Below, in pieces: positions 17,953-26,106 of a DNA stretch of 64,000 nucleotides. Under the pieces are notes generated by a model. It did no database searches. It was not told the origin of the DNA and saw only the letters and a list, made by a program, of their open reading frames with translations. Each line of letters opens with the position of its first letter. Within the stretch, counting starts at the first letter, position 1. Made by a program: the position numbers and the translations under genes. This DNA comes from BQJD01 sp964350265 (GTDB lineage: Bacteria > Pseudomonadota > Gammaproteobacteria > Arenicellales > CAJQKF01): assembly GCA_964350265.1 (NCBI GenBank), contig CAYGJZ010000005.1, forward strand, positions 1 to 64,000. Reading direction: 5' to 3'.

Positions 17953-19077
17953 ATGATCCTCAACCGGGCACTGATGCGCGAGACCCTGCAGACCAGCGGC
18001 GCGGTGGCGCTGGTGCTGCTGTCGATCTTCCTGGTCATTCGCCTGGTGGCGGTGCTGCGACAGGCCGCCGAGGGCGCCATTCCGCTGGACAGCGTGCTGC
18101 AGATCCTGTTCCTGCGGGTGATGACCAACATGGACATCATCCTCCCGCTGGTGCTCTACGTCGCCATCTTGATGGTGCTCGGACGCTGGAGCCGCGACAG
18201 CGAGATGACGGTGATCAGCGCCTGCGGCATCAGCCCGGCCAGTTTTCTCCGGCCGATGGCCTGGCTCGCGGTGATCATGTCGACGCTGGTCGGCGCCTTC
18301 TCGCTGTACCTTTCCCCGCTGGCGGTGCGCGCCATCGAGTCGATCCAGCAGGAATTCGAGAATCGCAAGGAGATCACCGGCATCACCCCCGGCGTGTTCA
18401 CCGAGACCAAGCAGGGCGGGGTGTACTTCATCGAGCGCTTCGACCCGCTCGGCGGCTTCTACCAGAACATCTTCTTCTACGGCCAGGAACGGGGCGAGGA
18501 ACTGGTGGTGATCTCCGGCATCGGCTTCCAGAGCGTGGACGTGCAGACCAACGACATTTTCCTGGTGCTGAAGAACGGCACCCGCTACACCGGCACGCCT
18601 GGCGAGCCGGCCTACACCGTGGTGGACTTCGAGACCTACGCCATCCGCCTGGACGAGAAGCCGCCGAGCGCGCTGGCCATCCCGGTCAAGGGCATGCCCA
18701 CCGGCGAACTGCTCGAGTCCGGCCACCGCGTGCGCGTGGCGGAACTGAACTGGCGCATCTCCAAGGTGATCGTGATCCCGGTGCTGATCCTGTTCGCGCT
18801 GGCCCTGTCCAGCGTCGACAACCGGCGCAACCGGGTGCCGGGAATGATCTTTGCCTTCCTGGTGTACTTCGCCTACGCCAACCTGGTCGGCTTCGCGGTG
18901 GCGCTGATGCGACGCGGCGAACTCGATCCGTATCTTGGCGTGTGGTACGTGCACGGGTTCTTCCTGCTGCTCGGCATCTACGTCTTCCGACGCAAGCTGA
19001 ACAACAGGCCGTTACTGCCACAGCCGGGTCGTCGCCGACCGCGTCGCCGTCGGCCGGAGCCAGGTCATGGTACTTGA
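17953..19077 (+). CDS. lptF: LPS export ABC transporter permease LptF
   Basis: A 374-residue inner-membrane subunit of the LptB2FG complex that extracts lipopolysaccharide from the membrane. Three N-terminal TM segments (about residues 15-35, 55-75 and 98-120) precede a periplasmic beta-jellyroll domain (VYFIERFDPLGGFYQNIFFY region). Three C-terminal TM segments follow. The ATG at 17953 gives MILNRALMRETLQTS, as in homologues. The gene overlaps lptG by 11 nt and is divergent from pepA, the conserved order. Confidence 0.95.
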   Translation: MILNRALMRETLQTSGAVALVLLSIFLVIRLVAVLRQAAEGAIPLDSVLQILFLRVMTNMDIILPLVLYVAILMVLGRWSRDSEMTVISACGISPASFLRPMAWLAVIMSTLVGAFSLYLSPLAVRAIESIQQEFENRKEITGITPGVFTETKQGGVYFIERFDPLGGFYQNIFFYGQERGEELVVISGIGFQSVDVQTNDIFLVLKNGTRYTGTPGEPAYTVVDFETYAIRLDEKPPSALAIPVKGMPTGELLESGHRVRVAELNWRISKVIVIPVLILFALALSSVDNRRNRVPGMIFAFLVYFAYANLVGFAVALMRRGELDPYLGVWYVHGFFLLLGIYVFRRKLNNRPLLPQPGRRRPRRRRPEPGHGT

Positions 19078-20131
19078 CCTCTACTTTGCCCGCACCATCG
19101 CCCACCACACGCTGATCGCGCTGGGCGTGCTGGTCGGGCTGTTCACCTTCATCAACCTGGTCGACCAGCTCGGCGACCTGGGCATCGGCAACTACAACCT
19201 GTGGCAGGTGATCCGCTTCGTCGGCCTGTCGATCCCCTACAACCTCTACGAGCTGTTCCCGATGGGAACGCTGCTCGGCACCATCCTGGCACTCAACGCA
19301 CTGGCCAACGACTCGGAACTTGTTGTGCTGCGCGCGGCCGGGTTCTCGCTGGTGCAGATCACCTCGTCGGTGCTCAAGGTCGGCGTGGTGATGGTGGGCA
19401 TCGCCTTCCTGGTCGGCGAGGTGGTCAGCCCGGTGACCGAGACGATGGCCAAGAACGGCCGTGCCAGTGCCCTGCAGCGCAACGTCAGCCAGCAGACCGA
19501 GTACGGCCTGTGGATGCGGGATACCACCACCTACGTCAACATCGGCGAGATACTTCCCGACCTGACCCTGCTGCGCGTGCGCATCTTCGAGTTCGACCGC
19601 GACGCCCGCCTGCGCTCCCTGGTGTATGCGGCCAGCGGTCGCTACGTGAGCAACAACTGGCGCCTGGCCCAGGTGCGGCAAACGGTGATCGAGAAGGAGG
19701 GCGGCGCCACCATCCGCCAGCTGGAAAGCGCCAACTGGGAAACCTCGGTGTCGCCGCAGATCATGTCGGTGTTCCTGGTCGATCCCGAGCAGATGTCGGT
19801 GTGGCAGCTGCGTCGCTACATCCAGCACCTGCGGCGCAACGACCAGGAGACATCGCGTTTCGAACTGGCCTTCTGGACCAAGGTGGTGTTGCCGATCTCC
19901 ATCGGCGTGATGATCGCGCTGGCCATTCCCTTCGTCTTTGGCAGCCTGCGCAGCGGCACCACCGGGCGCAACCTGTTCATCGGCATCATGCTCGGACTCG
20001 GCTTCTATGCCGCCAACAAGTCCCTGGGCTACGTGGTGCTGGCCTACGACGTGGCCCCGGCGGTAGGTGCCATCCTGCCCCTGGTGCTGTTCATCGCCGT
20101 GTCCGTGGTGTTGTTCCGACGGGTGGTATGA
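19067..20131 (+). CDS. lptG: LPS export ABC transporter permease LptG
   Basis: A 354-residue partner of LptF in the LPS exporter. It begins VLDLYFARTIAHHTLIALGVL with the first TM helix. The NPxELF-like coupling region is seen as PYNLYELFPMGTLLGTILAL, a periplasmic jellyroll lies at about residues 130-265, and three C-terminal TM helices follow (PFVFGSLRSGTTGRNLFIGI). The length matches E. coli LptG (360). It is translationally coupled to lptF. Confidence 0.95.
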   Translation: MVLDLYFARTIAHHTLIALGVLVGLFTFINLVDQLGDLGIGNYNLWQVIRFVGLSIPYNLYELFPMGTLLGTILALNALANDSELVVLRAAGFSLVQITSSVLKVGVVMVGIAFLVGEVVSPVTETMAKNGRASALQRNVSQQTEYGLWMRDTTTYVNIGEILPDLTLLRVRIFEFDRDARLRSLVYAASGRYVSNNWRLAQVRQTVIEKEGGATIRQLESANWETSVSPQIMSVFLVDPEQMSVWQLRRYIQHLRRNDQETSRFELAFWTKVVLPISIGVMIALAIPFVFGSLRSGTTGRNLFIGIMLGLGFYAANKSLGYVVLAYDVAPAVGAILPLVLFIAVSVVLFRRVV

Positions 20132-20132
20132 G

Positions 20133-20777
20133 ATGACCCCGCGTCGCTCGCTGGTGGAGGTGTGTCGGCGCATGAACCAGGCCGGCATCAACCAGGGCAT
20201 GTCCGGCAATGCCAGCGTTCGCACCGATCGCGGCTGCCTGGTGACGCCGAGCGGCGTGCCCTACGACGAGATGACGCCGTCGATGATGCTGCACATCGAC
20301 CTGGACGGACAGGTGCTGGAACGTTCGTCCAGCGCGCCGGCGGAGCTCGTGCCGACATCGGAATGGCGCATGCACGCGGACATCTACCGTCACTTCGATG
20401 CCGGCGCGGTGCTGCATGCCCACCCGCCCCATGCCACCGCGCTGGCCTGCCAGCGACGTCCCATCCCGGCCTTTCACTACATGGTGGCGATGGCCGGCGG
20501 CAGCGATATCCGCTGCGCGCCCTATGCCACCTTCGGCACCGCCGAACTGTCCCGCCACATGTGCCGGGCGCTGGCCGGCCGACGGGCCTGCCTGCTTGCC
20601 AACCACGGCATGATCGCCACCGGTGTGGACCTGGCGCGGGCCTACTCGCTGGCGGTGGAGGTCGAGGCACTGGCACGGCAGTACCTGCTGGCCCTGTCGG
20701 CGGGTGAGCCGGTGCTGCTCGACGAGGCGCAGATGGCCGAGGTCATCGAGCGCTTCGCCAGCTACGGGCGTCGCTGA
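20133..20777 (+). CDS. Class II aldolase/adducin family protein (fuculose-phosphate aldolase-like)
   Basis: A 214-residue zinc-dependent aldolase fold. The expected zinc ligands are the two histidines of HAHPPHATA (about residues 90-92) and the His of NHG (about 156), with the catalytic-type Glu in SEWRMHADIY. It begins MTPRRSLVEVCRRMNQAGINQG, as in L-fuculose-1-phosphate aldolases, where this segment binds the phosphate with SGNASVR. The substrate cannot be deduced; sugar phosphates or methylthioribulose-type substrates are the family options. It starts one nt after the lptG stop, so it is probably transcribed with lptFG. Confidence 0.82.
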   Translation: MTPRRSLVEVCRRMNQAGINQGMSGNASVRTDRGCLVTPSGVPYDEMTPSMMLHIDLDGQVLERSSSAPAELVPTSEWRMHADIYRHFDAGAVLHAHPPHATALACQRRPIPAFHYMVAMAGGSDIRCAPYATFGTAELSRHMCRALAGRRACLLANHGMIATGVDLARAYSLAVEVEALARQYLLALSAGEPVLLDEAQMAEVIERFASYGRR

Positions 20778-20822
20778 CCGGCGTCGCGCGGCGAGTCCGC
20801 GCGACGCCATCGATGACCGCTG

Positions 20823-21941
20823 TCAGGCAGCGAGCTCCCGTTCCGGGTCGTGGAAGTCGTAGCCGAGGTCGTGGGCGACTTCGCGCTGGGTGACGTGCCC
20901 GCGGTGCACGTTGAGGCCGGCGCGCAGGTAGGGGTCGTCGCGCAGCGCCTGCGCATAGCCCTTGTTCGCCAGTGTCAGCACGTGGGGCAGGGTAACGTTG
21001 TTCAGCGCATAGGTGGAGGTCAGCGGCACGCCGCCGGGCATGTTGGCCACGCAGTAGTGCACCACGTCGTCGACCACGTAGGTCGGCTCGGCATGGGTGG
21101 TCGGACGCGAGGTCTCGCAGCAGCCACCCTGGTCGATGGCGACGTCGACAATCACCGCGCCGGGGCGCATGTTGCGCACCATCTCCGCGGTGACCAGCTT
21201 GGGCGCCTCGGCGCCGGGAATCAGCACGCCGCCGATCACCAGGTCGGCCTCGGTCACGTGCCGTTCCAGCGCGTCGTCGGTGGAGAACACGGTGTTGGTG
21301 GAACGGCCGAAGTGTCGCCAGTGCGCCTCGATGACCTCGGGATTGCGGTCGATCACCCACACGTCCGCGCCCATGCCGACGGCGATGTGGGTGGCATGGG
21401 TGCCGACCACGCCGGCGCCGAGAATCACCACCTTGGCCGGATCGACACCGGGGACGCCGCCGAGCAGCATGCCGCGCCCGCCGTGGGGGTGCTCCAGGCA
21501 GTAGGCGCCGGCCTGGATGGCCATGCGGCCGGCCACCTTCGACATCGGCGCGAGCAATGGCAGGCCACCGTGGCGCGAAGTTACCGTTTCGTAAGCAATG
21601 CACACCGCGCCGCTGGCGACCAGTTCCCGGGTCTGCTCCGGGTCCGGCGCCAGGTGCAGGTAGGTGAACAGCACCTGTCCTTCGCGCAGCATGGCGCGCT
21701 CCACCGCCTGCGGCTCCTTGACCTTGACGATCATGTCGGCGCGGGAAAACACCTCTTCGGCGCTGTCCACGACCTCGGCACCGGCGGCGCGGTAGTCGTC
21801 GTCGCTGCAGTTGATGCCCTCGCCGGCCTGGCTCTGCACGACCGCCTCGTGTCCGTGCTTGATCGCCTCGCGCACGCTGGCCGGGGCCATGCCGACACGG
21901 TATTCGTGGTTCTTGATCTCTTTCGGAACGCCTATCAGCAT
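20823..21941 (-). CDS. ald: Alanine dehydrogenase
   Basis: A 372-residue NAD-dependent enzyme interconverting L-alanine with pyruvate and ammonium. The start MLIGVPKEIKNHEYRVG and the substrate-binding segment IVKVKEPQ, the LHLAPD histidine segment, the Rossmann motif VVILGAGVVGTHA, and VIVDVAIDQGGCCETS match the family throughout, and the length is normal. It is convergent with the class II aldolase. Its upstream 289 nt towards the antiporter operon contains no other gene and must hold two divergent promoters, which I could not define. Confidence 0.96.
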   Translation of the reverse strand: MLIGVPKEIKNHEYRVGMAPASVREAIKHGHEAVVQSQAGEGINCSDDDYRAAGAEVVDSAEEVFSRADMIVKVKEPQAVERAMLREGQVLFTYLHLAPDPEQTRELVASGAVCIAYETVTSRHGGLPLLAPMSKVAGRMAIQAGAYCLEHPHGGRGMLLGGVPGVDPAKVVILGAGVVGTHATHIAVGMGADVWVIDRNPEVIEAHWRHFGRSTNTVFSTDDALERHVTEADLVIGGVLIPGAEAPKLVTAEMVRNMRPGAVIVDVAIDQGGCCETSRPTTHAEPTYVVDDVVHYCVANMPGGVPLTSTYALNNVTLPHVLTLANKGYAQALRDDPYLRAGLNVHRGHVTQREVAHDLGYDFHDPERELAA

Positions 21942-22230
21942 GGGTCGTAATCCTTTGGTTCTGGGTGGGTTTGCTGCCTACGATGCGGGCGGCGAAACCG
22001 CGCGCACCGGCGGCCGACGTATTGCACCATAGTAGAGCGGCGTACGCCAAAACAGTGCCAGCGCGGGCCGTGACGATGGACCAGATCCGGCAGATTTACA
22101 GACGTTCACCAAGCGGTCGATGGAATTGCCGGATCAACCGGCATTTGGTAGTTTAGCGACCGCAACGGATTGGACGGGCCGCAGTCGGCCTGACCGTAAT
22201 AGATAATGACCAGCGGGCCTGCGGCTGACA

Positions 22231-22704
22231 GTGATCAAGGTAGTCTACGTATTGTTCCTCGGCGGGCTGTGGTTCGCGTTGTCGGGTCACACCAAGTGGT
22301 ACATCCTCGTCCTCGGCGCGGCTTCGGTACTGCTGGTGACCTACCTCGCCGCGCGCATGTCGCTCATCGACCGCGAAGGTTTCCCGCTGCACATGGCCCC
22401 GCGATCACCAGCCTACCTGGCCTGGCTGGCGGCGCGCATCGTCGAGTCCAACATCGAGATCGCGCGGGTCATCCTCGACCCGAAGCTGCCGTTGGCACCG
22501 TCCCGCTTCCAGGTGCGGTCGGCGGCGCGCAGTGACGTGGCGCGGGTCTGCTACGCCGATTCCATCACCCTGACGCCGGGCACCGTGACACTGTCGGTGG
22601 ACGACGCCGAGATCGACGTGCACGCATTGACCGCGAATGCTGCCGGGAGCCTCGCCGACGGCGAGATGGACCGGCGGGTGATTCGCATGGCGAGGGAATC
22701 ATGA
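22231..22704 (+). CDS. mnhE: Na+/H+ antiporter subunit E (Mrp/Mnh type)
   Basis: A 157-residue membrane protein, first gene of a ten-gene antiporter operon. Two N-terminal hydrophobic segments (VVYVLFLGGLWFALSG and WYILVLGAASVLLVTYLA) are followed by the MnhE signature region with AWLAARIVESNIEIARVIL, then SITLTPGTVTLSVD and a cytoplasmic tail. The start is a GTG at 22231. It overlaps mnhF by 4 nt. MrpE is needed for assembly or activity of multi-subunit cation/proton antiporters. Confidence 0.88.
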   Translation: MIKVVYVLFLGGLWFALSGHTKWYILVLGAASVLLVTYLAARMSLIDREGFPLHMAPRSPAYLAWLAARIVESNIEIARVILDPKLPLAPSRFQVRSAARSDVARVCYADSITLTPGTVTLSVDDAEIDVHALTANAAGSLADGEMDRRVIRMARES

Positions 22705-22985
22705 TCATCGGCGTGGTCGCCGCGGCGTTGTTGCTCGGCATGGCGCTGGCGCTGGTGCGCGCCGTGCGCGGACCGACGGTATTCGAGCGCATCCTGGCAT
22801 CCAATTCCTTCAATACCAAGACACTGCTGTTGATCGCGGTGATCGGCTTCATCGCGGGCACCCCGGAAGACTACATCGACATCTCCCTGATGTACGCGGT
22901 GATCGGCTTCATCGGCATGGTCGCCGTGCTGCGCTGCGTGGAGTGGGGCGGCTTCACCCGCGAAGTGGAGGACGACCGCACATGA
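22701..22985 (+). CDS. mnhF: Na+/H+ antiporter subunit F
   Basis: A 94-residue protein with three TM helices. The conserved segment is VRGPTVFERILASNSFNTKTLLLIAVIGF, followed by DISLMYAVIGFIGMVAVLR, the MnhF/PhaF family pattern. It overlaps its neighbours by 4 nt on both sides (ATGA junctions), as do most genes in this operon, which implies one transcript and coupled translation. Confidence 0.9.
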   Translation: MIIGVVAAALLLGMALALVRAVRGPTVFERILASNSFNTKTLLLIAVIGFIAGTPEDYIDISLMYAVIGFIGMVAVLRCVEWGGFTREVEDDRT

Positions 22986-23326
22986 GCCTGTTGCTGGACA
23001 TGGTCAGCGGCGTCCTGCTGCTCAGCGGCGCCGCCTTCGTGCTGATCGGCACCATCGGCATCCTGCGCCTGCCCGACGCGCTGACCCAGCTGCATGCCGC
23101 CGGCATCACCGATACCCTGGGCACGGCGCTGATCATCTTCGGCTTGATGGTGCAGGCGGGTTTCGGCCTGGTCAGCGTCAAGCTGCTGTTGATCCTGGGC
23201 ATCCTGATCTTCACCAATCCCACCGCCTCGCATGCGTTGGCGCGTGCCTACATGCACTACCAGCAACGTCCCTGGCGCGACGACGGTCGCGATGATCCGC
23301 GCAGGTCGGGACGGGACGCGACATGA
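22982..23326 (+). CDS. mnhG: Na+/H+ antiporter subunit G
   Basis: A 114-residue protein with three TM helices and the MnhG/PhaG pattern: GVLLLSGAAFVLIGTIGILRLPDALTQLHAAGITDTLG, then LLLILGILIFTNPTASHALARAY. The frame is open slightly upstream, but the ATG at 22982 overlapping the mnhF stop gives the normal family start. Confidence 0.92.
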   Translation: MSLLLDMVSGVLLLSGAAFVLIGTIGILRLPDALTQLHAAGITDTLGTALIIFGLMVQAGFGLVSVKLLLILGILIFTNPTASHALARAYMHYQQRPWRDDGRDDPRRSGRDAT

Positions 23327-23865
23327 CCGATCCGGTACTCGCCGCCCTGTTCGTGATGATGATCGTGATCGCGCTGGCCGCGATCCGTCTCACCGACCTG
23401 TTCGCGGTGGTGATCATGTTCTCCATCTACAGCGTGCTGGCGGCGTCGATGTTCGTGGTCATGGACGCGGTCGACGTGGCCTTCACCGAGGCCGCGGTGG
23501 GGGCGGGCATTTCCACCATCCTGATGCTGGCGACGCTGGTCCTGACCGATCGCTGGGAGCGACCGTCCTCCCACCAGAAACTGCTGCCGTTGACGGTGGT
23601 GACGCTGACCGGCGCAGTGCTGCTCTACGGCACCCTCGACATGCCCCTGTTCGGCGATCCCGAGTCGCCGGTCAATACCGGGGTGTCGGTGCGCTACATC
23701 GAGCAGTCCAGCACCGAGATCGACGTGCCCAACCTGGTCACCGCGGTGCTGGCCAGCTACCGGGGCTATGACACCTTCGGCGAACTCACGGTGATTTTCA
23801 CTGCCGGCATCGGTGTGCTTGCGCTGCTCGGCGGTCGTCGCGGCAAGGATCGCAGCAAGCGATGA
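23323..23865 (+). CDS. DUF4040/MbhD-MbhE-type subunit (stand-alone equivalent of the MrpA C terminus)
   Basis: A 180-residue membrane protein with about five TM helices. The first part (IALAAIRLTDLFAVVIMFSIYSVLAASMFVVMDAVDVAFTEAAVGAG) is the DUF4040/MbhD pattern, which in canonical MrpA is part of the long fused subunit. The second part (DVPNLVTAVLASYRGYDTFGELTVIFTAGIGVLALL) resembles the MbhE/MrpB N-terminal pattern. It is therefore the detached C-terminal module of MrpA. It lies between subunits G and B with 4-nt overlaps. Confidence 0.82.
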   Translation: MTDPVLAALFVMMIVIALAAIRLTDLFAVVIMFSIYSVLAASMFVVMDAVDVAFTEAAVGAGISTILMLATLVLTDRWERPSSHQKLLPLTVVTLTGAVLLYGTLDMPLFGDPESPVNTGVSVRYIEQSSTEIDVPNLVTAVLASYRGYDTFGELTVIFTAGIGVLALLGGRRGKDRSKR

Positions 23866-24284
23866 AGATCAACCCGGTACTGCGTGTTACCAGCAAGATC
23901 ATGATTCCGTTGATCCTGCTGTTCGCCCTCTACGTCCAGTTCCACGGCGACTTCGGGCCCGGCGGCGGTTTCCAGGCCGGAGTCATTTTCGGCTCCGCCT
24001 TCGTGCTCTACACCATGGTCTTCGGGCTCGAGGCCGGGCGTACCGTGATACCGTTGTCGGTGCTGAAGTTCTTCATGTCGCTGGGGGTTTTCCTCTACGG
24101 CGGCGTCGGCGTGGCGACGCTCCTGCTCGGCGGCGGCTTCCTCGACTACGACTACCTCGGTGAGACCGCCGTGGGTGGCCAGCACCTGGGCATCTTCCTG
24201 GTCGAGCTCGGCGTCGGCATCACCGTGGCCTCGGTGATGATGGTGCTGTTCCAGGTGTTCGCCGGGCGAGGGCGGGCGCGATGA
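23862..24284 (+). CDS. mnhB: Na+/H+ antiporter subunit B
   Basis: A 140-residue protein with four TM helices and the MnhB domain: PLILLFALYVQFHGDFGPGGGFQAGVIFGSAFVLYT. The GPGGGFQAG loop is the family hallmark. It ends with VELGVGITVASVMMVLFQ. It is coupled by 4-nt overlaps to the DUF4040 gene and mnhC. Confidence 0.93.
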   Translation: MKINPVLRVTSKIMIPLILLFALYVQFHGDFGPGGGFQAGVIFGSAFVLYTMVFGLEAGRTVIPLSVLKFFMSLGVFLYGGVGVATLLLGGGFLDYDYLGETAVGGQHLGIFLVELGVGITVASVMMVLFQVFAGRGRAR

Positions 24285-24637
24285 CCAGCTTCTTCCTGCA
24301 CTACCACTACTGGGTGGTGGTCTTCCTGATGATGACCGGCCTGTACGTGGTGGTTTCCAGCGGCAACCTGGTGAAGAAGATCGTCGGCCTGAACGTCTTC
24401 CAGGCCTCGGTGTTCATCCTCTACATCTCCCTCGGCGTGGTCGACGACGGCGCCGCACCGGTGCTGCGCGAGGGGGTCGAGATCTATTCCAACCCGCTCC
24501 CCCACGTCCTCATCCTCACTGCCATCGTGGTCGGCGTGGCCACCACCGCCCTCGGACTGGCCCTGGTGGTGCGGATCAAGGAGGCCTATGGCAGCGTCGA
24601 GGAGGACGACATCTACGGCCCGGATGGTGACGCGTGA
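24281..24637 (+). CDS. mnhC: Na+/H+ antiporter subunit C (NuoK-like)
   Basis: A 118-residue NuoK homologue with three TM helices. It shows VVFLMMTGLYVVVSSGNLVKKIVGLNVFQASVFILYISLG and PLPHVLILTAIVVGVATTALGLALVV, the MnhC counterpart of NuoK with the conserved acidic/His region replaced as in Mrp systems. It overlaps both neighbours by 4 nt. Confidence 0.93.
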   Translation: MTSFFLHYHYWVVVFLMMTGLYVVVSSGNLVKKIVGLNVFQASVFILYISLGVVDDGAAPVLREGVEIYSNPLPHVLILTAIVVGVATTALGLALVVRIKEAYGSVEEDDIYGPDGDA

Positions 24638-26106
24638 TCCTGCAGAACCTGCCCGTGCTGGCCATCGTGGTGCCGTTGCTGTGTTCGCCGCTGTGCGTGC
24701 TGACCGGCGGTCGCCTGGCCTGGGGCATCGCCTGGCTGACCAGCGCCATCTCCTTCGTCTGCGCGGTGGTGCTGACCACCATGGTGATCGACGGTGACAT
24801 CGTCGTCACCTACCTGGGCGGCTGGGACGCGCCGTGGGGCATCGAGTACCGCGTAGATCTGCTCAATGCCTTCATCCTGCTGCTGGTCTCCGGGATCGGT
24901 ACGCTGGTGCTGTGGTCGGCACGGGTCAGCATCGACGCGGAGATTGACGCCGACCAGCACGGCCTGTTCTACACCGCCTGGCTGCTCTGCCTGGCCGGGC
25001 TGCTCGGCATCGCGGTCACCGGCGATGCCTTCAACCTGTTCGTCTTCCTCGAGATCTCCTCGCTCTCCTCCTATGCCCTGATCGCCATGGGGCGGGACCG
25101 GCGCGCGCTGACCGCATCCTTCCAGTACCTGGTCATGGGCACCATCGGTGCCACCTTCATCCTCATCGGCGTCGGCTTCCTGTACATGAGCACGGGCACG
25201 CTGAACATGGCCGACATTGCCGCGCACCTGGAGCGAATCGGCGCCTCACGGACCACCGAGAGCGCCTTTGCCTTCCTCACCGTGGGCATCGGCCTGAAGA
25301 TCGCCATGTTCCCGCTGCACCTGTGGCTGCCCAATGCCTATGCCTATGCCCCCGGCGTGGTCTCGGCCTTTCTCGCTGCCACCGCCACCAAGGTCGCGGT
25401 CTACGTGCTGATCCGCTTCGTCTACGGGGTGTTCGGCGAATCGTTTTCCTTTGACGCCATGCCCTTGTCGATGATCCTGACCACGCTGGCGGTGCTGGCG
25501 GTGCTGATCGCTTCGACGCTGGCCATCTTCCAGGACAACCTGAAGCGCATGCTGGCCTATTCCAGCGTGGCGCAGATCGGCTACATGCTGCTCGGCATCG
25601 GCCTCGCCACCACCGCCGGGTTGACCGCGGGCATCGCCCACGTGTTCAACCACGCACTGATGAAGGGCGCGCTGTTCCTGGCCCTCGGCTGCATCGTCTA
25701 CCGTCATGGCACCGTGCTGCTCGACCAGCTCGCCGGGCTCGGTCGCCGCATGCCCTGGACCACGGCCGCCTTCGTGGTGGGCGGCATCAGCCTGGTCGGT
25801 GTGCCCCTCACCGCCGGTTTTACCAGCAAGTGGCTGCTGGTCAGTGCCGCCATCGAGATCGGCTGGTGGCCGGTGGTGGTGGTGGTGGTGATCGGCTCGC
25901 TGCTCGCGGTGATCTATGTCTGGCGGGTGGTGGAAGTGCTCTACCGACCGTCGGCAGAAACCGTGGCGGTGCGCGAAGCACCCCTGTCCCTGCTGCTGCC
26001 GACCTGGATTCTTGCCCTGGCCAACCTCTACTTCGGCATCTTCACCGAGTACAGCGTGGGCCTGGCCGGGCTCGCCGCCGGCTATCTTTCCGGGGGTGGT
26101 GCGTGA
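24634..26106 (+). CDS. mnhD: Monovalent cation/H+ antiporter subunit D (NuoM/N-like)
   Basis: A 490-residue polytopic protein of the proton-conducting NuoL/M/N family. About 14 TM helices are expected. Family segments include the discontinuous-helix region GLKIAMFPLHLWLPNAYAYAPGVVSAFLAATATK, with the conserved Lys in GIGLKIA and the Glu in FLEISSLSSYALIAMG, and a second-half helix with FNHALMKGALFLALGC. The start is a GTG overlapping the mnhC stop. It is the first of three such subunits in the operon. Confidence 0.93.
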   Translation: MILQNLPVLAIVVPLLCSPLCVLTGGRLAWGIAWLTSAISFVCAVVLTTMVIDGDIVVTYLGGWDAPWGIEYRVDLLNAFILLLVSGIGTLVLWSARVSIDAEIDADQHGLFYTAWLLCLAGLLGIAVTGDAFNLFVFLEISSLSSYALIAMGRDRRALTASFQYLVMGTIGATFILIGVGFLYMSTGTLNMADIAAHLERIGASRTTESAFAFLTVGIGLKIAMFPLHLWLPNAYAYAPGVVSAFLAATATKVAVYVLIRFVYGVFGESFSFDAMPLSMILTTLAVLAVLIASTLAIFQDNLKRMLAYSSVAQIGYMLLGIGLATTAGLTAGIAHVFNHALMKGALFLALGCIVYRHGTVLLDQLAGLGRRMPWTTAAFVVGGISLVGVPLTAGFTSKWLLVSAAIEIGWWPVVVVVVIGSLLAVIYVWRVVEVLYRPSAETVAVREAPLSLLLPTWILALANLYFGIFTEYSVGLAGLAAGYLSGGGA